From Actinomycetes bacterium (GTDB lineage Bacteria; Actinomycetota; Acidimicrobiia; Spongiisociales; UBA5794): a stretch of DNA of 7,876 nucleotides. The notes under the pieces were generated by a model. It was not told the DNA's origin. It saw nothing but the letters and a program-made list of their open reading frames with translations, and made no database searches. Both the position numbers and the translations under genes were made by a program. Numbering within the stretch: the first letter of the stretch is position 1; each line of letters opens with the position of its first letter. Shown here one piece after another: positions 1 to 4,918 of the stretch. The stretch covers positions 1-7,876 of the forward strand of contig JAJRYI010000221.1 of NCBI GenBank assembly GCA_024275815.1. Direction: 5' to 3'.

Positions 1-7
1 ACCTCCT
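1..7 (-). promoter_or_regulatory. possible Shine-Dalgarno for a gene starting beyond the left edge
   Basis: On the minus strand the last seven bases read AGGAGGT, a near-perfect anti-16S complement. A start codon about 5-9 bases further on would lie outside the window. In mycobacteria more genes follow ribH in the same direction, so this is plausible, but nothing inside the window confirms it. It conflicts with the plus-strand C-terminal fragment read at the same place, although a gene end and a divergently placed leader could overlap. Confidence 0.3.
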
Positions 8-85
8 GATCCGTGGTTTCCCGCCGAGGAAGTCGCCTACAAGAACGAAGGCAGCGCGACGTACGCTGCCGGAAGTTCGACCTGA
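2..85 (+). CDS. possible C-terminal fragment of an unidentified plus-strand protein
   Basis: An open frame enters from the left edge and ends at a TGA at 83-85, giving 27 residues that include WFPAEEVAYKNEG. The mixed composition (W, F, E, Y, K, N) looks like a natural protein rather than the Arg/Ser/Pro-rich translations that shadow frames give elsewhere in this GC-rich window. If real, the gene is convergent with ribH. I do not recognise the family, and the fragment is too short to assign a function. A competing reading exists: the minus strand ends in AGGAGGT at the window edge, which could be the Shine-Dalgarno of a minus-strand gene starting just outside. The frame could then be chance. 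Confidence 0.35.
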   Translation, partial: PPDPWFPAEEVAYKNEGSATYAAGSST

Positions 86-151
86 CACACCTCGATACGG
101 TGGAAAGGTGGGAAGCAGGCGCCTCCTCTTGCGTCGTTTGTGAGGTGAATA

Positions 152-179
152 GTACCTGGTGTCGGGTACTTAGTACATG
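152..179. repeat. heptanucleotide repeat block, GTACNNN type (4 units)
   Basis: Starting at 152, 159, 166 and 173 are GTACCTG, a diverged GTGTCGG, GTACTTA and GTACATG. The GT dinucleotide recurs exactly every 7 bases and GTAC recurs in three of four units. A related two-unit block lies at 3981-3994 on the other side of the rib operon. Confidence 0.6.
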
Positions 180-211
180 AGAGAGGCGCTGACGGGTGGA
201 TGAGGGGCCGT

Positions 212-246
212 CGTTCTCCGTTCTCCGTATACCGTTCACCGTCTGT
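212..246. repeat. heptanucleotide repeat block, CGTTCTC type (5 units)
   Basis: Five consecutive 7-base units begin with CGT at 212, 219, 226, 233 and 240. The first two are identical (CGTTCTC), the next two are CGTATAC and CGTTCAC, and the fifth is CGTCTGT. The same unit family recurs at 3901-3921, including the CGTTCTC and CGTTCAC variants. Confidence 0.7.
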
Positions 247-285
247 CGGCGAGGTCTGAGCATCCTGAAACGGTCCGGGTTTCGA

Positions 286-313
286 GCTGTGGGCTGTCAG
301 GTGTCGGCTGTCG
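286..313. repeat. heptanucleotide repeat block, GCTGTCG type (4 units)
   Basis: GCTGT recurs at 286, 293 and 307, with GGTGT at 300, so the spacing is exactly 7 bases across four units. It ends about 30 bases from the ribH stop codon. A single GGCTGTG at 3936-3942 in the other spacer resembles one unit. Confidence 0.65.
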
Positions 314-344
314 ATCCAACGACCGTTCCCTATCCGAGCGTCTT

Positions 345-815
345 CTACCTCTCGCGAACGGATTGGAGTGTTCGTGCAGCGACAACGACGGCCTCTGCTG
401 CTTCCCTGCCCTTGTTGTCGGGGCCCGGTTGTGAACGCACGAGGGCATCGTGGGCGTTTCGTACGGTCAGGACACCGAACGCCATCGGCACACCGGTATC
501 GAGTTGGGCTCGCATGATGCCCTCCGATGCCCTGTGGGCGATGTGCTCGTAGTGGTCGGTGTCCCCTTCGATGACCGCACCAAGACACACGACGGCGTCG
601 TAGCCACGTTGAGCGACCGCGAGAGCGACCAGCGGCAGTTCGAAGGCGCCGGGTACGTCGACGGTGAGGACCTCTTCCGCTTTGGCTGCTTCCAGGAAGC
701 CGAGCGCGCCCTCCTTGAGTCCGCTCGTTACCACCGCGTTGAACGATGCCGTGATGACGGCGACCCGTAACCCTTGTGCGCTCACGGCGACGTCACCCTG
801 TTCATCGATCCGCAT
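345..815 (-). CDS. ribH: 6,7-dimethyl-8-ribityllumazine synthase
   Basis: RibH condenses 5-amino-6-ribitylamino-uracil with 3,4-dihydroxy-2-butanone 4-phosphate to give lumazine, the penultimate step of riboflavin synthesis; family members form pentamers or 60-mers. The 156-residue product has the family's usual length. Visible motifs are ASFN (residues 23-26), VPGAFELP (54-61), GDTDHYEHI (84-92) with the proton-transfer His88, FGVLT (113-117), Arg127 and the phosphate-binding NKG (134-136). The start is the ATG at 815, preceded by AGGAG with a 6-base spacer. The same frame stays open upstream to 989, but that part is Arg/Ser-rich shadow of ribBA. The gene overlaps the 3' end of ribBA by 14 bases, indicating translational coupling. 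One oddity is that VIEGDT replaces the usual VIRG(E/D)T, so Glu83 stands where Arg is common. Confidence 0.97.
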   Translation of the reverse strand: MRIDEQGDVAVSAQGLRVAVITASFNAVVTSGLKEGALGFLEAAKAEEVLTVDVPGAFELPLVALAVAQRGYDAVVCLGAVIEGDTDHYEHIAHRASEGIMRAQLDTGVPMAFGVLTVRNAHDALVRSQPGPDNKGREAAEAVVVAARTLQSVRER

Positions 816-2022
816 GCGTTGCTCCTGTCGTGAGGTGACCCATCCGCTCCGCCTTCGTTGCGAGGTACTCGTGGTTCTCGGCGGTCTCCCCCACCCAGAT
901 GGATTCACGTTCCACGACGTCGACGCCGTAGCGGCGCAACTGGGCGATCTTGTCCGGGTTGTTCGTGAGGAGTCGAAGAGATACGACACCGAGATCGTGA
1001 AGGATCTGTGCGTCGACGCCGTAGTGGCGTGCGTCGTCGACGTGGCCGATCCGGCGGTTGGCGTCGACGGTGTCGAGGCCCTTTTCCTGGAGGTCGTACG
1101 CTGCGATCTTGTCGAGGATGCCGATCCCCCGTCCCTCGTGAGCAGCGTTGTACACGATCACACCTTCGCCGGCTTCGGCTATGAGGCGCATGGCCTCGGC
1201 GAGTTGTGAACCACAGTCGCATCGCAGTGATCCGAACACATCCCCGGTCAGACACACGGAGTGGACCCGGGTGAGGACGTCCGTCTTTCCGTCGAGGTCA
1301 CCCATCGTCAAAGCGATGTGAGGGCTGTCGTCGGTCCGAGCCTGATAGCCGATCAAGGTGAACTCACCGTATCGGGTCGGAAGCGTGGCTTGGGACTGGC
1401 GGTGTACGAGGCTCTCGGTCCTCCAGCGATACGCGACGAGGTCGTCGATGGAGATCATGACCATGTCGTGGTCACGTGCGAACGTCATCAACGCCTCTCC
1501 GCGTGCCATGGTCCCGTCATCGTTGACGATCTCACACAGGACACCGGCGGGAGAGAGCCCGGCCAGCCGGGTCAGGTCGACCGCTGCCTCCGTGTGGCCC
1601 TGACGGGACAGGACACCGCCTTCGACACTGCGCAGGGGAAAGATGTGTCCCGGTCGACTGAAGTCCGAGGGCCTACTGGCAGGGTCGACGACGGCGAGGA
1701 TCGTGCGGGCACGATCCGCTGCAGAGATGCCCGTCGTGGTCCCCTTCAGATAGTCGATCGATACCGTGAAAGCCGTGTTGTGAGCCTCGGTGTTGTCGAT
1801 CACCATCAACGGCAGCTCGAGGTCGTCGAGCCGTTCACCGGTGGTGGGCAGGCAGATGAGGCCCGAGGTGTAGCGGACCATGAACGCGATCCGCTCCGCG
1901 GTGACCTTCTCGGCAGCGATGATCAGGTCTCCTTCGTTCTCACGATCCTCGTTGTCGACGACGAGGACGAACTCCCCGCGACGCATGGCATCGAGTGCTT
2001 CTGGGATCGTTGCGAGTCTAAT
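802..2022 (-). CDS. ribBA: bifunctional 3,4-dihydroxy-2-butanone-4-phosphate synthase / GTP cyclohydrolase II, with probable ATT start
   Basis: RibBA supplies both riboflavin precursors: the N-terminal half converts ribulose 5-phosphate to the four-carbon unit, and the C-terminal half opens GTP. Residue numbers assume 406 residues. The synthase half shows DNEDRENEGD (23-32) and HTEAAVDL (143-150). The cyclohydrolase half, from about residue 210, shows zinc cysteines C257, C268 and C270 in CLTGDVFGSLRCDC, EGRGIG (296-301), D330/R332 and TNNP (353-356). The first ATG in frame (1984-1986) would start within the conserved IPEALDAMRRGEF helix. No ATG, GTG or TTG lies just upstream, but ATT at 2022-2020 sits 6 bases after GGAGG and gives an N-terminus matching Bacillus RibBA in length. 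The call therefore assumes a rare AUU start, and an indel is the alternative. The gene overlaps ribE by about 100 bases and ribH by 14. The motif YNAAHEGRGIG replaces the usual YLRQEGRGIG or YLRGHEGRGIG. Confidence 0.93.
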   Translation of the reverse strand: MRLATIPEALDAMRRGEFVLVVDNEDRENEGDLIIAAEKVTAERIAFMVRYTSGLICLPTTGERLDDLELPLMVIDNTEAHNTAFTVSIDYLKGTTTGISAADRARTILAVVDPASRPSDFSRPGHIFPLRSVEGGVLSRQGHTEAAVDLTRLAGLSPAGVLCEIVNDDGTMARGEALMTFARDHDMVMISIDDLVAYRWRTESLVHRQSQATLPTRYGEFTLIGYQARTDDSPHIALTMGDLDGKTDVLTRVHSVCLTGDVFGSLRCDCGSQLAEAMRLIAEAGEGVIVYNAAHEGRGIGILDKIAAYDLQEKGLDTVDANRRIGHVDDARHYGVDAQILHDLGVVSLRLLTNNPDKIAQLRRYGVDVVERESIWVGETAENHEYLATKAERMGHLTTGATHADR

Positions 2023-2627
2023 CGCCGTCCTCCAAGCATGCGTTCCACGTACTTGGCGATGACATCGACCTCGAGGTTGACGGCGGTTCCCGCCTGTGCG
2101 TCACCGAGCACGGTCACCGCGAGCGTGTGGGGTATCAGAACGATCTCGAACCACTGTCGCGATTCGTCGGGTTCTGCAACGCCAGTCACGGTGAGGCTGG
2201 TGCCGTCCACGGTGATGGACCCCTTCTCGACGACGTAGCGTCCGAGTGCACAGGGCATCTCGATGTGCATACGCCAGGCATCCCCTTCGACCTCGATCGA
2301 ACGGACATGTCCGACTCCATCGACATGGCCTTGAACGATGTGCCCGTCGAAACGCCCGTCTGCTGGCATCGGTCGTTCGAGGTTGACCGGAGCACCGGCG
2401 GTGAGCGATCCGATGGTGGTGCGTTCGAGCGTCTCTTCGACGGCGGCAACGGTGAAGGACTCGTCATCGTGTTCGGTGACGGTGAGACAGACACCGTTGA
2501 CCGCCACTGAATCCCCGATAGCGAGACCGGCAAGCGTGGACGATGCCTCGATCGTCACAGTCCGTCCCTTCGGGATGTCACCGATCCTGGCGACCGCTCC
2601 GAGGTCGGAGACGATTCCGGTTAACAT
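1923..2627 (-). CDS. ribE: riboflavin synthase, alpha subunit
   Basis: This enzyme dismutates two lumazines to riboflavin and the pyrimidine that RibH reuses. Two similar lumazine-binding barrels are visible. The first has MLTGIV (1-6), GDSVAVNGVCLTV (38-50) and ERTTIG (68-73). The second has GHIVQGHVDGVG (95-106), KGSITVDGTSLTVTGV (135-150) and IPHTLAVT (165-172). The family normally ends near VDVIAKYVER, here residues 188-197. This frame instead runs on to 234 residues, and the extra tail is Ser/Arg/Lys-rich and overlaps ribBA by about 100 bases, so it looks unselected. The start ATG shares one base with the ribD stop (TGATG) and has AGGAGG 9 bases upstream. Older literature on some bacteria calls this gene ribC. 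Confidence 0.96.
   Translation of the reverse strand: MLTGIVSDLGAVARIGDIPKGRTVTIEASSTLAGLAIGDSVAVNGVCLTVTEHDDESFTVAAVEETLERTTIGSLTAGAPVNLERPMPADGRFDGHIVQGHVDGVGHVRSIEVEGDAWRMHIEMPCALGRYVVEKGSITVDGTSLTVTGVAEPDESRQWFEIVLIPHTLAVTVLGDAQAGTAVNLEVDVIAKYVERMLGGRRLDSQRSQKHSMPCVAGSSSSSSTTRIVRTKET
2029..2033 (-). promoter_or_regulatory. Shine-Dalgarno GGAGG deciding the ribBA start
   Basis: On the minus strand GGAGG (2033-2029) is followed by ACGGCG and then ATT (2022-2020) in the RibBA frame. The 6-base spacing is ideal. The in-frame ATG at 1986 has no comparable site upstream. The site lies inside the 3' part of the ribE frame, as expected in a coupled operon. Confidence 0.6.
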
Positions 2628-3673
2628 CAGTTTCTACCTCCTATGTGCGCGGTGATCCTGACGTCGGATCCGATGGTCCGAACGTCGGTGATCTCGAGTG
2701 CGATGGCGTCGGTGATCGTGGCGAACCGGCCATCGATGGCCGGGCGACCGGTGCCACCTGCGAGCTTGGCTCCGATGTAGAGCACCAGCTCGTCGACGGC
2801 GCCGGCTTCGAGGAACGAGCGAGCGATCCTGGCCCCTCCCTCGATGAGGACGGAACGGATCCCTGCGTCGGCAAGTTGATCGAGTACCTCGTCGACACCG
2901 GTTCCCGATACGCCTGTTCCCTCGATCACGAGTGGGTTCCGTTCATAGAGACGTGCCTTTGGGGGCAGTTGCGAGTGTCCCTTGAGAATGACCGGCCTCG
3001 GCTGTGGGCCGTCGTACCCTTCTAGGCGGACGGTGAGTCGAGGATCGTCGCAGCGCAACGTCCCGGCACCGATCAGCACCGCGTCGTGGGCTGCTCGGAT
3101 CGTTTGGGCATCGCTGCGGGCTTGGGGTCCCGTGATCCACTGTGACGTGCCGTCTGCTGCTGCGATCTGGCCGTCGAGCGTCATCGCGAGTTTCAACGTC
3201 ACGAAGGGAGTGCCCGCACGACGGTTCGCGAAGTACACGGGGTCGTTCGCCTCGACGAGGTTGGACAGGGAACTCTCGACAACGTCTATGCCCGCGTTGC
3301 GGAGACGTTCGATCCCGGCGCCTCTGACCAGTGGATCGGGATCTCGTGAACCCACGATGACGCGGGAGATACCGGCCTCGATGATGGCGTCGGTGCATGG
3401 TGGCGTTCGACCGTGGTGGTTGCACGGCTCGAGGGTCACGACCATGGCGTGGCCCGAGACGTCGTCGAGGCCTTCGAGTGCAAGGCGCTCTGCATGGGGC
3501 GTTCCGGGTCCCTTGTGGGCCGCGACCGCAACAACCTCACCCTGGGGGTTGACGATGACGGCACCGACCCGTGGATTGGGATGCGGGAGTGTCGTTGCAG
3601 TTGCCTGCAGGCCACGACGCATCAACTCGTCCACGTCGGAGCCGTCGAGTTGGTTGTCGACAGCGCGACGCAT
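2627..3673 (-). CDS. ribD: bifunctional diaminohydroxyphosphoribosylaminopyrimidine deaminase / 5-amino-6-(5-phosphoribosylamino)uracil reductase
   Basis: RibD carries out steps two and three of riboflavin synthesis: zinc-dependent deamination of the pyrimidine, then NADPH-dependent reduction of the ribosyl chain. The product is 348 residues, typical for the fusion. The N-terminal deaminase shows NPRVGAVIV (33-41), HAE (60-62) and EPCNHHGRTPPC (82-93), supplying the zinc ligands His60, Cys84 and Cys93. The reductase from about residue 155 shows TLKLAMTLDGQIA (159-171), SQWITG (177-182), GAGTLRCDDPRLTVR (202-216) and LIEGGARI (276-283). The start is ATG 3673, seven bases after the AGGGG ribosome site that closes the FMN riboswitch. 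An in-frame ATG at 3694 lies inside the riboswitch and is rejected. The stop codon overlaps the ribE start by one base. Confidence 0.97.
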   Translation of the reverse strand: MRRAVDNQLDGSDVDELMRRGLQATATTLPHPNPRVGAVIVNPQGEVVAVAAHKGPGTPHAERLALEGLDDVSGHAMVVTLEPCNHHGRTPPCTDAIIEAGISRVIVGSRDPDPLVRGAGIERLRNAGIDVVESSLSNLVEANDPVYFANRRAGTPFVTLKLAMTLDGQIAAADGTSQWITGPQARSDAQTIRAAHDAVLIGAGTLRCDDPRLTVRLEGYDGPQPRPVILKGHSQLPPKARLYERNPLVIEGTGVSGTGVDEVLDQLADAGIRSVLIEGGARIARSFLEAGAVDELVLYIGAKLAGGTGRPAIDGRFATITDAIALEITDVRTIGSDVRITAHIGGRN

Positions 3674-3680
3674 CAAGCGT

Positions 3681-3797
3681 CCCCTTTCTTCCATCCGGAC
3701 TCTCACCGTCGACTCCGGATTTCCACCGGATCGGCCCCGTAGTGGGGTTCGCGGGCTGTTACCGCCGGTCGGGAATTGCACCCTGCCCCGAAAGAGG
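3681..3797 (-). promoter_or_regulatory. FMN riboswitch (RFN element) upstream of ribD
   Basis: Read on the minus strand, the element contains the invariant RFN segments in order: GGGGCAGGGTGCAATTCCC, GACCGGCGGT, AGCCCGCGA, a variable hairpin CCCC-ACTAC-GGGG, GATCCGGTG, TCCGGAGTCGACGGT and AGAGTCCGGATGG. The outer helix P1 can form between CCTCTTTC (3797-3790) and GAAAGGGG (3688-3681), eight pairs with one G-U. The 3' strand of P1 is also the ribD Shine-Dalgarno, seven bases before the ATG. No room exists for a separate terminator. The sequence therefore points to translational repression: FMN binding would stabilise P1 and hide the ribosome site. The family function is established; the direct sequestration is inferred from the pairing. 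Confidence 0.97.
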
Positions 3798-3816
3798 TAT
3801 CTGACACATACGGTAA

Positions 3817-3844
3817 TGCCTGGCACCTGGTACCGGGAATCTGG
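3817..3844. repeat. heptanucleotide repeat block, NACCTGG type (4 units)
   Basis: TGCCTGG (3817), CACCTGG (3824), TACCGGG (3831) and AATCTGG (3838) follow each other with an exact 7-base period and a shared CTGG or CGGG end. The block sits about 20 bases upstream of the riboswitch, where promoter elements would be expected. Confidence 0.65.
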
Positions 3845-3900
3845 AAGCGGCAGCCGCACGAGGTGTGAAGGACGGAGACGATGAGCGGATCGGAAGCGGC

Positions 3901-3921
3901 CGTTCTCCGTTTGCCGTTCAC
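3901..3921. repeat. heptanucleotide repeat block, CGTTCTC type (3 units)
   Basis: Units CGTTCTC (3901), CGTTTGC (3908) and CGTTCAC (3915) share family and period with the five-unit block at 212-246. CGTTCTC and CGTTCAC occur identically in both. A weaker CGAGCGG follows at 3922. Confidence 0.65.
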
Positions 3922-3980
3922 CGAGCGGAATCTCTGGCTGTGAACCGTCGACCCGGCGACGAGATCCACTGATCCTCCGA

Positions 3981-3999
3981 GTACCGAGTACCTAGGTAC
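3981..3999. repeat. GTACCNA heptads and 12-base palindrome at the response-regulator stop
   Basis: GTACCGA (3981) and GTACCTA (3988) are adjacent 7-base units, with a further GTAC at 3996. GTACCTAGGTAC (3988-3999) is a perfect 12-base palindrome. The TAG stop of the minus-strand response regulator lies inside it at 3994-3992. It resembles the GTAC block at 152-179. Confidence 0.55.
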
Positions 4000-4918
4000 G
4001 TCTGTCTACCTGATAGTTGGTGCCGGGGGTTCGCTTCGCTACTTCCTTCATCTCGGAAGCAACGGCGGAAGCCTCCCACTCGCTCGAAAGGTTCTTGTGC
4101 TCGGCAGTGGCGACGCCCATGGACAGCGAACAGATCGGGAACGCGTGTCGCTCTCCCCTTCTGTCCGTCACCTCGATGTAGCCCTGAAGCGCATCTGCCG
4201 TGTCGTAGTGTTCCAGGATGCCGTCGTCGAACGTCACGACGACCTCGTCACAGAACGCCTTCATGTTCTCTGCGCGTACGATGGCCACGAAATCGTCGCC
4301 ACCGACGTGACCGATGAACGCGTCTTGCTCGCCGGCGACCGCCGCTGCGTTCAGGAGGACCTTTGCAGTGAACTTGATGACCCTGTCCCCGCGCATGAAT
4401 CCGTAGTGGTCGTTGAACGCCTTGAAGTTGTCGAGGTCGGCGTGGACGAGTGCAAACGGCTCTCCCTGTGCAACACGGTCCTCGAGTTCGGCCGCTATGC
4501 GGAAGTTCCCCGGTAGCCCGGTGAGCGGTGAGAGATCTCGCATCTGCTGGGATCGCCGCAACACCGTCTTGACCCTGGCGATCAACTCTTCGAGGTCGAA
4601 CGGTTTGGTGATGTAGTCGTCTGCACCGAGGTCGAGGCCCCGTACACGATCCTCGGCAAGACTCCTCGCTGTGAGGACGATGACAGGGATGTTCGCGGTG
4701 GGCGGGTCGCTGCGCATGCGCCTCAGGACCGTCAGCCCGTCGATCTCTGGCATCATGACGTCGAGAAGCATCAGATCCGGAGGGGCTGCGGCAGCCTTCT
4801 CGAGGGCCTCTCTGCCTCCTCCGGCGAGATCGACCTCGAAACCGTCCAGTTCGAGGTTCAAACGCACGAATTGGAGGATGTCGGGATCGTCATCCACGAT
4901 GAGAATCCGTTCAGCCAT
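3992..4918 (-). CDS. response regulator with C-terminal GGDEF-like domain (variant GGDDF signature)
   Basis: The product is 308 residues. Residues 1-120 are a complete receiver domain: acidic pair Asp9/Asp10, phosphoacceptor Asp53 in LLDVMMP, Thr83 and Lys105 in KPF. Residues 130-308 match the GGDEF fold, with DLSPLTGLPG (128-137), the metal-site segment HADLDNFKAFND (159-170) and GHVGGDDF (203-210). A classical diguanylate cyclase has an R(Y/L)GG(D/E)EF core; here His-Val precedes GGDDF and no RxxD inhibitory site is present. c-di-GMP synthesis is therefore uncertain, and the domain may be a sensor or may bind another nucleotide. No cognate histidine kinase is in view. The ATG shares one base with the rpe stop (TGATG), so the two genes are coupled. 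The soluble sequence has no membrane segment. Confidence 0.9.
   Translation of the reverse strand: MAERILIVDDDPDILQFVRLNLELDGFEVDLAGGGREALEKAAAAPPDLMLLDVMMPEIDGLTVLRRMRSDPPTANIPVIVLTARSLAEDRVRGLDLGADDYITKPFDLEELIARVKTVLRRSQQMRDLSPLTGLPGNFRIAAELEDRVAQGEPFALVHADLDNFKAFNDHYGFMRGDRVIKFTAKVLLNAAAVAGEQDAFIGHVGGDDFVAIVRAENMKAFCDEVVVTFDDGILEHYDTADALQGYIEVTDRRGERHAFPICSLSMGVATAEHKNLSSEWEASAVASEMKEVAKRTPGTNYQVDRRT

Larger units (their letters stand above)
86..344. other. intergenic spacer downstream of ribH, rich in 7-base-period repeats
   Basis: I see no convincing gene in this stretch: frames crossing it translate to Arg/Ser/Thr/Pro-rich sequence. Three blocks of heptanucleotide repeats (152-179, 212-246, 286-313) fill much of it. 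No GC hairpin followed by a T-run was found for termination of the rib transcript. The only inverted repeat of note is a short AGTACC/GGTACT pair within the GTAC block. Confidence 0.6.
3798..3991. other. spacer between the response regulator and the riboswitch
   Basis: This stretch must contain the rib promoter if the rib genes have their own, but I could not pick a convincing -35/-10 pair: TACCGT and TATGTG occur near 3806-3814 on the minus strand without a good -35. No Rho-independent terminator is seen after the response regulator, so read-through from rpe into rib is possible. Heptanucleotide repeat blocks occupy 3817-3844, 3901-3921 and 3981-3999. No gene is supported here. Confidence 0.5.

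Noticed and set aside
152..313. CRISPR-like array
   Set aside because: Units are only 7 bases, contiguous and degenerate, with no spacers and no cas genes.
37..588. Minus-strand frame of 183 codons covering the spacer and the ribH 3' end
   Set aside because: It reads through the heptad repeats and overlaps ribH in another frame; composition is Arg/Thr/Pro-rich and no start has a ribosome site.
1984..2030. Programmed frameshift producing a RibE-RibBA fusion
   Set aside because: No X XXY YYZ slippery heptamer or downstream structure was seen; a separate coupled start explains the junction better.
1261..2238. Long plus-strand open frame (325 codons) opposite ribBA and ribE
   Set aside because: It is antisense to two well-supported genes, has no recognisable motifs and an Asp/Arg/Val-rich composition typical of mirror frames in GC-rich DNA.
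3674..3859. N-terminal extension of RibD from upstream starts (3859 or 3694)
   Set aside because: The extension is translated from the FMN riboswitch and repeats; ATG 3673 has the ribosome site and gives the normal family length.
2982..3884. Plus-strand frame of 300 codons opposite ribD and the riboswitch
   Set aside because: Arg/Ser/Thr-rich translation without motifs; it crosses the riboswitch on the wrong strand.
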